NCBI RefSeq assembly: GCF_018320785.1
Contig: NC_054867.1
Coordinates: 30,755,855 to 30,819,854 of the forward strand
Direction of reading: 5' to 3'
Source of the DNA: Cheilinus undulatus
Lineage: Eukaryota; Chordata; Actinopteri; Labriformes; Labridae
Length of the DNA stretch: 64,000 nucleotides
The notes beneath the pieces were generated by a model, which was not told where the DNA came from, ran no database searches, and saw only the letters and a list, made by a program, of their open reading frames with translations. Made by a program: the position numbers and the translations under genes. Shown one piece after another: positions 35,980 to 48,751 of the stretch. Numbering within the stretch: position 1 is the stretch's first letter; each line of letters begins with the position of its first letter.

Positions 35980-38262
35980 TTTATAGCTTGCTTTCAATTT
36001 AAAAATTTCAACTGATGCTTGTAATGTTGTCTAAAAATTCTGTGAAACATGAGGTAGATGATTGGAAAAGAATATTCACCTCTAAACATCCATCAGTTTA
36101 AAAAAGATCTAACACATGCAGGTTTCTCCTGATTAGCATTGAGAAACCCCCCCCTTTTATGCCCATATAGGGCTGTGTGCAAACACCGAAAGCACAGGAG
36201 TGAAAGGAGATGTCAGTAATGTCCAAGTTAAATTGAACTGGAAAAACAATTGCGACATTTACAGTTTTAATGTGGATGTAGTTCTACTCTGAATGACACC
36301 AAAAGGGGAGCATTTATTTATACTTTTAGCACCAGTTATGGATATTAATATATACTATGAACAAGTTAATTAGGTGAAATCACTGGTCCAGAAAGTTCTT
36401 AAGTTAGAAATTACATGTATCATGTAATAAGAAAAGGATGAATCCCATATGTTAGTGAGGAGAGTGTTAGTCATGTTTCGTTTTTTTTTTTTTCCTTTTT
36501 CCGACAGTGGGAATTATTTGATTAAAATGCATATTTATTCTAAAAAGTGATGCTTTAAAATGATGGAACATCATTTAAACACATTTAAATGCCCCTCTGA
36601 GAAGATTGTCTTTTTTTCTTTATTGTTTTCAAAAGTGTACGATAAAAACTTTTCAACGTGCCAATATTTAGATTGTGTATTTAAGCATATTATTTCATTA
36701 TATAACAGTGTAGTTGATAAAAAATGCAGTCAAAATAGAACTGAAACTGTTTTGTGTCATTCTTAATCTACCTTATTTGATGAGTGCAAAATCAACACTT
36801 CATCCTGTCATATCAGCACCTAAATGTTCATAAGAGTGCTCTGAAGTGCACTTAAAGTTTGTTCTTACCTAAGGACATATCAGGAATTAAAATACTGGTG
36901 AATGCCATAATCTTAAAAACTGCCAAAGAGGGTTTTAATAACAAATTTCTTATAAATAATGGTTGGTGAATGAGGCCCTATGTGTTCAATCTGATTTCAG
37001 ATTGATTTCTTAGTACCATATTTTCCTCCCACTTCTCATCAAAAAATTTTCAACAATGAATGTCTGCCATATTTAAACCTTGATACTGTCCCTGTGATTT
37101 ATGTGATCTCACTTTCACCATTCTCCCAGAATTCTCTTTAGCTCACAGCGTGCTCACCAACTTCATTTTTCTGCCTCTTAGGGACCCCAGGAGGTGCTGG
37201 GGCTTCAGAAAGCTTTTGGTGTCCTGCTGTGACAGAATGAATGTATTCACTGCCTAATGAGTTTGTTAGAAATCTTTATTTTATATATTTTTCAGTAACA
37301 TTAAATCAACATCCTTCATTAATGCTCACACAGGACAATTTTAGTATAAAAAAGCAAAAAGCATGAAGATTTAAAAAAAAAAATCTATAGCAATGTAAAT
37401 TTAAAGTAAGAATGAAGCCTTGTCAATAAAGCAGGCATGTTATTTGCAGAACTTAGAATTAAAGCACTTTCTTGGAAATGTTGTTGGCTAGCATTGTAGA
37501 TCCTCTGTTTAATATACTGTGGAAAATAAGAATTCTATCACATACTGAATCAATATCAGTGATGAATTTGACTTTATCCACATTTTAAAGGTATTTCTGC
37601 GTATTTTTTAAATATGGCTATGCAATGGCTTTTTGATATAATCACAGTGCCTAACTTTACTGCTGAAATGGGATGTATCAGTGATAAGGTTTAATAGTCA
37701 TGCTCCCACTGGGCTGAAAATACACAATAAGAAACATATTTCTAAGATGGCAAAATCAACTAATTAATATATAGATTAAAAAATTATATTGTGCAGTGCC
37801 AAAGGAGTTTCCATATTCTCACCCCAAAAGGTTTATGTATCACCACCTTCCATAATTTTAATCTGACTGAAGCAGACAGCCAGTGGTTGTTATTTTTGTG
37901 TGGAAGAAGTATCAAGTGACATGCCAAAGATCCCCTTTTGTGTAAGTGCACACACAGCCTAAAGCAGAAAGTTAACAGAGAAAGTTTTAACCAGCCTCAT
38001 GAGACTGATCTTGAACTGAAAATGAAAGCTTGGTTGGGTCTGCTAGCCTGGGTATACTGAGCTTGCTTCATGATATACCCCTCAGATGTGGTGTGGAAGG
38101 CTGTAGGTAAAAAGGTCTCAATTGATAAGCAGTTAAAAATATATTTTCTCATTCGTCATCATATTATCAGATACTGATTAGCTAGTATTGTGGTTTGAAC
38201 CTTAACAGATAACAGTGGGATATTATTTCAGTGGATTTGTTGGACGCACAGAGATCGGTCTG
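35980..38262. other. Intergenic interval between uqcc2 and tspo (convergent genes)
   Basis: The two genes converge here. I see no gene. A minus-strand AATAAA at 37276-37281 could end the tspo transcript, giving a 3' UTR of about 1 kb. The remainder is AT-rich and lacks recognisable repeats apart from short homopolymers. Confidence 0.45.
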
Positions 38263-39708
38263 CTACTCTTCTTTTTTCTCAGGGTTGTCTCTCCAGATGC
38301 AATAGTTGAGAGAAGTGGCGAGGCACAGCCATGCCAGGTAGGGTGTCATCAGCAGTGCGGCTGTGCGGCTGATGGGATACCAAGAAGCAATGGTGGCTCC
38401 AACAGTCCCCGTGAGAAGCACAATCTCAAAGAAAGCCTAAATTGGACAGAAGGAGTGTCTGGTTAAAATAACAAAAAGAACATTCTGCTGTTTCATATGC
38501 TGACTCCCTTATAATCTTTTTGTTAATCACCCCATCACTGATATGATCATATTCATGTGCTCATCTTACCCATTTCAGCTTGTGTGCACCAAAGAAGATA
38601 GGAGTCCAGGCCCAGTTCAGAGCTAGCTGGAGCCCATAAAGTCCCAGAGGAACCACTGCATCTTCAGTAAAACCTCCCAGCTCTCTCCACACCAGGTACG
38701 AACCATACCTGTCAAACAGTTACAATAAGTTGGCATAATTAAGAAAGCTTTCACCATCAACACTCAAACTTTATTTGTATAGCACTTTTCATACAAAACT
38801 AATGTAAAGGAAACATTAATTTATTTACATATAGTACTGTGCAGAACTTCAAGGCATGTTCGGGCCAAAAATTGAGGCTAATGTAAGGCATGTAATGGCG
38901 AGTGAGTCCGCCAGAGAGCACCATTGTGAGGAAGGGAGGATTGACACAATCCTAGTCGTGCTCTGGATGTCCTTGCATTTGAAAAATGACAAAGTCCACA
39001 CCTTAAGGGGGAAGTCGGGGGTTGGTGTGGCGAGTAAGCATAGCCTAGGGTACTGTCCAAGTGGGTAGTAGAGTTGCCATGAGCCCCTGGTTGTGCTGTG
39101 GATGTCCCAAGGGCCTGAAAAAGGCCAGTGGCCTCTGGGTGTATCACCAGGGGTGAAATGGCCCGGACAAAAGAGATGCCATTGAGCTTGACCTTGGCTG
39201 CAGAGCGACACACACATGCGTGTTAACATGTATTGAGCCTGACTCTGGCTGCCCCCATGATGAATCCTTAATGTCCTACATGCCTAAAACCTATGCACAT
39301 CACTGTATTTGTATGACCCCACCCCTTACAGGTTGGGAAATATATCCTAAATGAGAGACTGTAAAACATGGATCCCGATGGCTGATAAAACACTATCTTG
39401 ATTCAACAATGAGGAGACACAAGAGACAAGGTTAAAATGTTAAAGTTCAAGATGGGAAAATGAGACAATAATTAAATGGAGGGAAAAATACAATATATTT
39501 TTCATAATATGAAGATATAGACTCATGTTGCTTACCCCATGCCTGTATACAGACAGGTCCACACTACAGGAAACGCTGCATTGGGTGGTCGCCATGAGGG
39601 TTTCTGCAGGGTTGGGTACCAGGTCTTCACCTCTTTTCGTGTGATGTAACCGCCATAGAGCCCACCCAGGTGCGGCAGGGCGGTCATTCCAAGCATAGGC
39701 AGCAACAT
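38263..39708 (-). CDS. tspo: Translocator protein TSPO, 161 aa
   Basis: Five-helix protein of the outer mitochondrial membrane that binds cholesterol and porphyrins; in mammals it is a ligand-binding marker of steroidogenic tissue and activated glia. Coding exons 39708-39536, 38708-38570 and 38436-38263 join in frame (486 nt; human 169 aa). Recognisable blocks are [20 protein letters not shown] (helix 1-2 loop), [51 protein letters not shown], and a cholesterol-recognition (CRAC) motif within [12 protein letters not shown]. The product ends PEKKEE. A donor at 40663-40664 marks a likely 5' non-coding exon. The intron between coding exons 1 and 2 carries a MITE, and the 5' intron carries a (TA)n tract. 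Confidence 0.96.
38833..39305. mobile_element. Non-autonomous Tc1/mariner-like MITE, copy 2 (tspo intron)
   Basis: It matches the sirt4 intron copy at 24150-24685 in order and orientation, from ACTGTGCAGAACTTCAAGGC on the left to ATGCACATCACTGTAT on the right. Shared internal blocks include GTTGTGCTGTGGATGTCCCA and GATGAATCCTTAATGTCC. Open frames across it on the minus strand are chance. Confidence 0.72.
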
Positions 39709-40252
39709 GTTCTAAAATAACAACAGGACACGCCACAGAAAAAGAGTATTGGTAAAAGTCAAAGTTTGAAAGACAATGGCAAGAGTGAAGTAAACTTGTG
39801 AGACTGCAGCCCTGAATAATGAAAGACTTATCTTAAGGTTTTATTTATAGACCTATGACCTAATCTATCCAGTTATATTATTAGTGATTGTGTGAGCAGA
39901 CAGAGCCTCAGTCTCCCTCTAGGGGGGGCCTGGATCCTTTATGAATCCTATGATTCAGGTCAACTGAGGTAAGCTATAAAGCCTCACTGGCATAAATTTC
40001 GTAATATTGGTGGTATGAGAATGTAGTAGATACTTCAGAGTGGGCACATGTTTAACAAACATGCGCTTATGAAAACTTCATTTCATTGTTGATTTGTGTT
40101 GTTTGAAAACACAGTACAATGCAGAAACCAAGTTTGGGTGGATTTATACAGTTTCATTATGTTTCATAATGTTTTTTGAAGCAGTATCCTATATCCTGTA
40201 ATTACTGGGCTTTGTTGATCTGAGCATGTTTAAGTTTTCCATGTCTGTTTAC

Positions 40253-40256
<4 letters not shown>

Positions 40257-40316
<60 letters not shown>
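40257..40316. repeat. (TA)n microsatellite in tspo 5' intron
   Basis: About 30 uninterrupted TA dinucleotides. Such tracts are usually polymorphic. Confidence 0.95.
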
Positions 40317-40321
<5 letters not shown>

Positions 40322-40664
40322 GACAAACGGCTGTACACAACTATACATGCAAAAATTCAACCTATCATCGAAATTTCATTCCTTGTGTAATAATCAGTAG
40401 ATGTAAATAATGGGCTTAAGTTAGAATAGTCACGGGTAGGGACGACCTAACCATGAAAATTACCAAATTTGTTGACACCCCTCAGTCATGCTAATTCAAG
40501 CTAATCTGTCTTTATATGGTTAGACGTCGCGGCGCACCCTTTCCAGTACTCATGTACTAAGTGTAAATGTAGTTTCGTTGGCTTTAAAGTTAACGTGCAC
40601 ATATTGATAAAAATCGTTACATGTGAGAAGTTTGATAGTTGAATAACCTTGGCACGTCACTTAC

Positions 40665-40960
40665 CTCTCACTTAGCCTTCGAGTCCTCAGCCAAATATGA
40701 ACAGAATAATGTTGCTCTGCTGGACTACACACCTAGAGTTTCCAGTAAATCCTACCCACGGGCATGCTGCTGTATTGTGATATAAGTGTGTTAAACGTAC
40801 AGTGTAATCTTATCAGAGCGGTCAGAAACACACTCTTCAGTCACTCCCAGACCACGACAGCCAAACACTGTCAGGACTGTGACGTCGGAGCGTGGTTAGC
40901 AACGATTGGTAGCCAGGATAAAGTCAAGAGGGGACAAACGGTCGGCGGAGCATTTTAGGA
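40665..40960 (-). promoter_or_regulatory. Probable tspo 5' non-coding exon and promoter
   Basis: On the minus strand a donor (GAGAG|GTAAGTGA) ends an exon at 40665. Upstream, a CpG-containing segment carries a CRE-like TGACGTCG at about 40880 and a minus-strand CCAAT box (ATTGG on plus, near 40905). The start site is not determined. Confidence 0.5.
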
Positions 40961-41155
40961 GCTAAATAAACATCGTTTTACAACACCACTGTAGTCTTTA
41001 CAGTCCAAAGGTTGGCAAATTCACTCCCTAACGTGTTCTTACTTCCTGCTCGGCTACTTGCAACATATTTCCGCATTTGTTACAAAACACACACAACTGG
41101 ATATGTAACAGGACGGGCGACAGCAAAGATTAGACTACCGACAAGATGATTCCCT
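40925..41155. repeat. Direct repeat copy A next to the tspo promoter
   Basis: About 230 bp that recurs at 42180-42405 in the same orientation. Shared blocks, in order, are GTCGGCGGAG(C/T)ATTTT, ATCGTTTT, CTTAC(T/A)TCCT(G/A)CTCGGC, ACATATTTC, AAAACACACA, CTGGATA(T/C)GT and AAAGATTA. Confidence 0.7.
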
Positions 41156-42179
41156 ACTCTCACAGTTGTTTTAATCTCTGTTCGTTCATGCCTCTCGTGG
41201 TTCATTGAGCGGTTTTATGGAAGATAGCCAACATAAAACCTAGTGAGCACGTTCAGGGGGTTTAAGTGAAGATTTATGATAATTATAATTACATTTATGA
41301 CGGCTGTTTAGGGATTTTAAACATAGTGGAATCAGCAACTGTAAATTTAGTCTACCCAAGAAGTGGTAGTTTGACAAGTTTAAACAAGACAGTCTGGCTG
41401 CAGACAGACCCCTCTCAGTTTAAATGTTTAAAATCCTGCTCACGTTGCAACTTCAGATAAAAACATCCTCTACTTTGGGAAATGCCTTTCTTTTCAATTG
41501 TATATTTAGAATAGATCTAAATAAAATTATGCTGTGTTAATGTCTACATATAAAGCTATCATCAATTAACTATAGAAACAAATACTACAAGTGTAAATAA
41601 ATAATATGTATAGTGTAGTATTACCTATTCAGCATATCATATTCACATTACACCTAAAGTCAGCAATTACATCCATTTTATTCAAGTTTTGATTGCATTC
41701 AAATGTTTACAGGCAGAAAAGTTTCCTATGTGCTCCATCCAAAAGTAGTACATAAAAGACTTTATTATAGATACCACAAACAATTGTAATTTTCCAGATT
41801 TATCCATAGCTTTTTGGGGTACTGTTATCTGTTAGAAAGCATTAAATAAACTAGACAGTCTTCCTAGATAAATCTAGTTCTAGCACTGTGTTTTACATAC
41901 TTTTGCCTAAATATACTGCACAAAATTACCGTTTGATACCCCAGTTTAATTCTGGAAACACATCTTAATGAAATGGATTAAAGCAGAAAAATCAACACAC
42001 TATTTTCGTCATGAATGCACGGATGGGACAAAATAGTTCTGTTTTGCATATTTTTTGCGAGTATTGATTATTCTAGACAAGCTGCTTTTGTATCACTACT
42101 TGATACAACAGATGGGCATCAGAATTTAAAGGATTCAGAGCACGAGAGTCAGACAGGGCTGTTCGATAGGATCAACTTA
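41156..42179. other. AT-rich interval between the two direct repeats
   Basis: No gene or known repeat seen. The sequence is strongly AT-rich with short tracts only. Confidence 0.45.
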
Positions 42180-42405
42180 AACGGGGACTGACAGTCGGCG
42201 GAGTATTTTGAGAGCAAAATATATATCGTTTTGTTATACACAAGTGAACCTTACATTCCTAAGAACAGAACATGCATCCGCGTACGTGTCCTTACATCCT
42301 ACTCGGCCACTTCTTACATATTTCAGAGTTTCTGTCTTGCAAAACACACAGCTGGATACGTGACTTGACCGGAGACAACAAAGATTACACAAGCGTCAAG
42401 ATCAT
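42180..42405. repeat. Direct repeat copy B
   Basis: Diverged second copy of the segment at 40925-41155, about 1.25 kb further from tspo. It keeps the order of at least seven shared blocks. No exon is evident in it. Confidence 0.7.
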
Positions 42406-42575
42406 ACCCACCTGGTTCTGACAGCTAGCTAGCCTATATGAAATACTGAAAAATACCCTGACTTAGGTATATAAATCTATGTATATATATTAAAATGGTT
42501 TCAGTGATGTTAAAAAGCAAATTTTAGAGCATTTTTAACTTGATTAAGGCTTTAAATCAATCACATGTACAGTAT

Positions 42576-42959
42576 GTACAATGCTTAACAGATTTATTAG
42601 ACCATCACCCAAATTTACTGATTTACAATAAAACTGAAAAAATAGTAAAGCACATTAATATTTCTTGATTAATATGTCAAATTATAGTTATTTACTTGCA
42701 TTCCTGAACAGAAAAATGAGTTTTAGTGGTTGAATGTTATGCTTGATTCATTTCTGACTTCTCAGAGAAGCCCAGTGAGCCGGCTCAAATTTGCGTATAA
42801 AAAGGTGAATTCAGTTTGAAATTCCTCATTCCTGTTCAAAATGGTAAAATGTCGAGAGCTCAGTGAAAATTAAAGAGTCTGCATTAAAGCACTTCATGAT
42901 GCAGCTGTGGCATAAACCTTACTTTGGGTGGTGGTCTAATAAATTTGTTAAGCACTGTA
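42576..42959. mobile_element. Tc1/mariner-type MITE, compact copy
   Basis: The left end ACAATGCTTAACAGATTTAT and the reversed right end TACAGTGCTTAACAAATTTA are inverted repeats flanked by TA. The body matches the split copy at 26158-27555 but in the opposite orientation (for example CATTCCTGTTCAAAATGGTA here, its complement there). It is about 384 bp and does not code. Confidence 0.8.
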
Positions 42960-43177
42960 GGCTATCTAATTTGTATAAAGACTATGCTTATACATTTCTA
43001 ACGTAGTCAACTTCTTTTTTTGAAGTACTGCCTTAGACATACCAAAAAATATTGCAAGCCCTCTGTAAAGGATGTGATTTATCTTAAAAAATAAAAGTAT
43101 GGACCAGTAAATTGTAGTTCCTGTGTGATGGTATTTTTTTACATTACACACAACCAAACCAAAGCCTGCATTTTTAA

Positions 43178-44247
43178 CAGGGGTGGAAAGTAAGTAATTC
43201 CATTAGCTCAAATTACTGAATAGATTCTTTGTGCACTTGTACTTTTTTAGTAGTTTTTGAAATCATTAATTTTACTTTTACTGAAGTATTTCAGGGGAAA
43301 GTATTTTGCTTAGCTACATGTTTAAAAGCATCAAGTACCAAGTAAAAAAAAAACTAACACTTAAAGCTAAAACAAGGAGGTCCAAGTTTTCTGTCAAAGG
43401 CAGGAAACTGGCCAGTAGATTGGGTTTGATTACACTCAGTGGCTAGAGATAAAGAGATGGCTAAAGAGATATTGATTCCACATTTCATCCCAAAACAGCT
43501 TTTGCATTTTACTTTAGGTTAAGTCACACTTTGTAGTAAACAACCTACTAAGAAATGTATATTCTCTTGTTCTCATGGCACATTTAGGAAAGATCATATT
43601 TTACTGTACAGGCCAAAAGTAGCTACCCAGAACTATTCAGTACTTCAGGTAAACTCAGAAGCTCATTATATCCCAACTGAAGTTTTTTTTTCATTGCATA
43701 ATAGTCCTTTTTCATCTTTTTTTGCCTTTTCAAAAAACACTCATAGTAGAAATGTCTAGAATTGTCAATGTGTCTGTTTACGTAAATGCTTTTAGCAACT
43801 ACTACTGGCATATCAGGAACTTGAATGGCTGTCCCACTTCAAGATTTCCCCACTTCCTCTTTTAACTTTGCATCATGGGTAAGGAAGCACATGAAATGAA
43901 GAGGTAGGGGTGGCAGTTAAAAATGGGACTGAGCCAAAGTTGACACATTATACAGTTGGGGCCACACTGAAATGTATTGAATATGTCTTTAATTAAACAA
44001 TATGGTTAGAGAGCTCCATTCTCCAGTTTTTGCCCCTGAAGGAAGTATCATATTTTTCTTTTTAACCTCCTCAGGTATCAGAAAAGCAGCCCAGTACTCA
44101 ATACCTCGAGTTAACATTAAATGAATTATTTTTCACTTTTACTTGCAAAGCTTTACAAACCAGCATTTTTTCTTTCACCTATGTAACTTTTACTCAGAGT
44201 AACTGCACTTTTATATGAGTACAATATTCTTATACTCTTTCCACCCC
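43178..44247. mobile_element. Tol2-like hAT non-autonomous element
   Basis: The left end reads CAGGGGTGGAAAGTAAG, followed by the ACTTGTACTTTTTTAG and TACTTTTACTGAAGTATTTC blocks typical of Tol2-like hAT ends. The right end is CTCTTTCCACCCC, its inverted match. The target duplication is no longer clear. No transposase is seen within about 1.07 kb. Confidence 0.55.
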
Positions 44248-44745
44248 AGGAAAAGTTATACCTCTTGCAAAGCAAGATATTTTGGGGGCAGTTCTATTAT
44301 GTTATGTTTTTCTTACATGTGTTGATTCTTCAGAAGAAGCCTGACAATAAATGCTGGTTGATTTTCTTTCAGGAATAAGACAAGATGAGGGAATACTGTC
44401 TTCATGTCAGTGGCAAAATATGATGCTTTTTTTTAAGTTTAGCTTAAGCTGAGCTAAGCACAAATACTAAGACGATATCTCAAATCAGGATTTAGCATCA
44501 GTGATAGCATTAGTGCACTATATTTACAGACCCCTCCCCTTTTTATTTAACAGTCAACAATGAAACTAAAAAGCCAATGCATACATGATTCTGCCATTGA
44601 GATGTATTTTGTAAATGTAGTATTATCTTACCTCACTCAGTAGCTATGTATAATGGTGATTGAAATTTGTTATAAATCTAACTTTTTGCCCACGACTGAG
44701 TGAATTATATAATGGTGGTGGGGCCCTACAGTGTTGTAAATGTTA

Positions 44746-45930
44746 CAGTGCCTACAAAAAGCATTCAGTCCCTTGGATGTTTTACCTTTTTATTAAGTTT
44801 ATAAATCAATCATGGTCTAGATAATTTGGCTTTTCAGGGGGAAAAAACAACCCCTAATGTCAAAATGAAAACAGATTTCTACAAAGAAATGTCAATTCAA
44901 CAAAAATTTGTAATATAAGTAAAATAAGTGACTGCATAAATATCCACCCCATTTAAAATGACTGACCTAATTCAACACAGGTCCAGCCAATTGGTGCTGG
45001 TAGTCTCACAATTAGTGAAAAGAGGATCACCTGAGTGCAGTGAATTTATCTCAAGTGATTGTAGTATAAACACTTCTGTGTCTGTAAGGTCCAGTCACTG
45101 GTTAATCCTGGCTACCATTACAGAATGAAGACAAAAGAACACTCCAAGCAACTCAGAGAAAAGGTTATTGAAAAGTGTAAATCAGGGGATGGATACAAAA
45201 AAATCCAATGCACTGAACTCTCGGAGTTCAGTTAAATCTATCCTGAAGAAATGGAAGGAATATGGCACATGAGTAAATCTGCCTAGATCAGGCCTTCCTC
45301 AAAAAATAAGTGACCGTGCAAAAGGACAGAGACCAAAAGGCATGTGGGAGACTCCATGGTCAAGTGGGAGGAAGTTCACTGGTCTGAAGAGACTAAAATG
45401 GTGCCTTTCAGCCATCAGACAAGACACTATGTCCGGCAGACACTAAACACCACATCACCACAAACACACCATCTTCATTGCGAAGCATGGTGGTGGCAGC
45501 ATCATGCTGTGGGCAAATGTCCCTGGAAGGCTTGTGATGGCAGAGGGTAAAATGAATGTGGCAAATTATAGGAAAACCCTGGAGAACAATCTTATTCAGT
45601 CTCAAAGAGAACTACGACTGACTGGAGATGACTTGGAGCATACAGCTAAAGCTACCCAGAAATGGTTTCACAAGGTGAATGTTCTGGAGTGGCCAAGTAA
45701 AAGCCTAGACCACAATCCAATAGAGAATTTCTGGCTGGACTTGAAGAGTGCTGATCACAGCTGATCCCCATGCAACCTGACAGAGCTTGAGCAGTTTTGC
45801 AGTGAAGAATGGAATAAAATCGCAGTGTCCAGATGTGCAAGCCTGACTGAGACCTATCCACACAGACTCAGTGCTGTCATTGCAGGTAAAGGTGCATCTG
45901 ATAAATACTGACTTGAGGAGGGTTTTTATA
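44746..45930 (+). mobile_element. Decayed Tc1 transposon with partial transposase
   Basis: A left terminal repeat (CAGTGCCTACAAAAAGCATT) follows TA at 44744-44745. Transposase pieces on the plus strand include an N-terminal part (KEHSKQLREKVIEKC-like near 45130) and a longer DDE part at 45460-45760 (MLWANVPGRLVMAEGKMN, VLEWPSKSLDHNPIENFW). The frame changes more than once. The 3' terminal repeat is not recognisable; sequence runs into a TA-rich stretch at about 45930. Inactive. Confidence 0.8.
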
Positions 45931-46479
45931 TGTGTATATATAAATATATATACATGTGTGGGGCTGCAGTGAGACATGCAGTATTTTAACCAAAGTGTGC
46001 TGAAAGAGACAACAAAGCATATTACAACCAAAAGATTAATGCACTAGTATAGATGTTAATTAAACACAATCAAAGCATTAAAGCTGAAAACCCTACTGCA
46101 AAGTAGTTGTCAAACAGCCAAAAGTAACAAAAATACAAACACTAAAATAAAAAAAGAGGGGAATGATAATTGAAAACAGGTACATATCATTGGACCACTT
46201 GAATTCACAAAGAGCAGAAAATTTAGAGTAAAATCATTTGACAGCTCGCACTAATGCTCTTCCTTACATATCAATGGTTTTTTGCCCTTCCCCTTGTCTG
46301 GCAGGCAGTCACACCTTAGCTCCCTGGTCCTCCAGCGTTCCTTACCTTCTTGTCGCTTCTTTCAGCCTCGTTGTCTGGCGGTGAACTCTCACCCCAGCTG
46401 CTTGGGAAATGTCATACAGGCAGAGGCCCGTGCTGCAGTAGGGGGGCGTAATAGGAGGAAAAAATAACAACATTTTCAC

Positions 46480-46640
46480 TGCTCTCACTGCATCTTTTAT
46501 TCGCCTCTCCGCCGTGCAAGTGCCACATCCCGCTACAACCAGCAGCAGCAGCAGCCGCCACCGATAACCCCTCGCAGTCTCAATGCTTATTTCGCATAAG
46601 GGCTAATATAAAAAAATCTGTGCCAGACATGTGAGTAGCA
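46480..46640 (+). promoter_or_regulatory. Possible frs3 5' non-coding exon
   Basis: A GC-rich, CpG-bearing segment (CGCCTCTCCGCCGTGC, CAGCAGCAGCAGCAGCCGCC) is followed by a good donor, ACAT|GTGAGTAG, at 46631. The first frs3 coding exon starts with an acceptor near 48728-48734, so an upstream non-coding exon is required and this is the best candidate I see. Confidence 0.4.
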
Positions 46641-48727
46641 AACCATCGCTGTCGTACCCGTTGACTGCTATGTACTCACGCTATTGTATCCTCACACCAG
46701 TGGGAACAAATGGTCATTGAGCCGTGTCGTTGTGCATTTAGTGTCAGTGTGCTGTTTTATGGTAGCATGCTTGTGCCGGGGAGTCTGTGCACATTGATGG
46801 GGCACATGAAGCTTCGCTGTCGGCTTGTTTTGGAGCTCTGCGTCGGCTTGGCTAATTGAGCAAAAAAATGGACTGTGATTTTCTGCTGTAAATAGTCCAG
46901 ATGGAGGGAAAACCCATTCAATCACTGCTTGTTACGGCAAGTGTTTATCAGACATGCTTTTTATGCCTGCTCGCATTGAATTAAAGAAGCTGTGCTGTGT
47001 GAGTGTTGTGAGTCCAGCCTGACATCTCCAGTCAGATGTGGAGGCCCAGGTTAGAGCACACATAATGCGGCGGTGTTGATGTGAAATTTGTCTGTGGGGC
47101 TGTTAGAGGTTAACAAGGTGCAGAATTCAGGGGTTTATATCTGTTCAAGATTTTTTAAAATACCTTATTGACGTTTTCTGCCTGGGGCAGCGTTAAATCT
47201 GGAGCTTAAATCACATATTGGCCCTTGTTCACTGCTTTTACTTTTCTCTTTGAGTGTAAGATGCACAGCTGGACTGCTAATTATAAGTTTGTGCTTTCTA
47301 TTTATATAAGGACAGGAAAATCACTGCTGTCTGAGAAAAAAGCTTATTATTTATGTAATGCATTGAAGTATACTACCACATGGGAATGTCTCTTCTTTTA
47401 TGGAGCAATAATATCAAAATTATTTAAATAAAAAAGCTGCATCTTTTTCACAAGTCAGGTGCATAGGAACCAAATGGACACATCAGAAATTGCTGGCAAA
47501 CTCCTGCACATAGTCTAAACTGCACATGAAAATGGACACATTTTTTTTACAGGTATTATTGTGATAATTAAAACAATATAGGGCCACAGGGTCTTTTTCT
47601 GTTGCTAAATGTACCAATTGTAAAAATTGTTGCTGATACAGATGTTTGACATAACAAGTTAGCTACTGCTTTTTTCATCTTTTTTTTTTTTTTTTTTTTG
47701 GTGTAAGACGCCAACTATCTCCTATGTTTGACCATGAAGACGGATCAGTTTGTCATATTGGTCACTTATTCAGACATATTAAAATATTGCGTGATAGATA
47801 TATTAGATGCCAGCATAGATTTGATTGGACACAACGAATAAGTTTTGGTAACTGATGTCTGTTCATGCCACATCATTTGGCCAAGGGATGATGTTTGTTA
47901 ACAGTGTCAGTAATGTTAAACTGATGCACTGGTCCACAAGTTTAAATTCTTCTTTTGTGTTACTGGTTTGATTTTGATTCTGCATCCAAAAATGTGCCCA
48001 CTCTAGATTTTTCCATCGTGTTTGCTTGGCTCTGTCTTTTCTCCTTCAGTTACTGTTTTTTTGCAGAAATCATTGCTCTATTGAAACACCTGACGTTTCA
48101 AGCCTTAACATTAAAATAACTTATAAATGTGAGTGGGATTATTTTGTAATGGAACGATTAAAAGAACTTTATTTTTAGGCTGATTAACAATCCCCAGCTC
48201 TAGCGATATTTGGTGTACGCAGGTTGGTAACTGGTGCATCTTTACTGTTGTATGATCTTACTTTATTCTATTGCACATGTAGGATATATTTTTAAAATCT
48301 ATAACAAGAGAAGAAGCTGAAGAAACACTATACTGTAACTGTCACCCTGGTTATTTAAGTGTATATATCTGATTTGAAACTTCTTACTGTCATCCTCTTG
48401 TGTGGTCTAGAAGAGAGATGAATCAATGAAGAAAGAGGAGATATTCGATTAATATATTTTGATTGGGGTTTTAAGGTGAGGTCTTGATTTTCTGTGTAAA
48501 ATGGTGTTATTATGGTTTCAGGGGGGAGAAATTGTCGCTTCTCTTGAAGATGTTGGTCCAGAAAACTAAATGGCTTGTGACAATAATGCCCAGTCGAAGA
48601 TCCTGGGATTGAGGTGTAAATCCCTTCACACTGATGGCCTGGACTGAGTAAGAAGTTTGTGTGTTCAGTTGTCTGATATTGACAAATGTCTTAATGGGAT
48701 CAAGTGATGATACTGACTTTAATGACA
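46641..48727. other. Probable frs3 5' intron, no gene seen
   Basis: No coding feature recognised. It contains a long T run at 47680-47700 and ordinary AT-rich sequence. If the exon proposed at 46480-46630 is right, this is intron. Confidence 0.4.
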
Positions 48728-48751
48728 GGTTTCAGCTGGTCTGCTGAAGCT

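Noticed and set aside
38849-39229. 126-codon minus-strand open frame in the tspo intron
   Set aside because: It lies wholly inside a MITE, whose sirt4-intron relative does not keep the frame.
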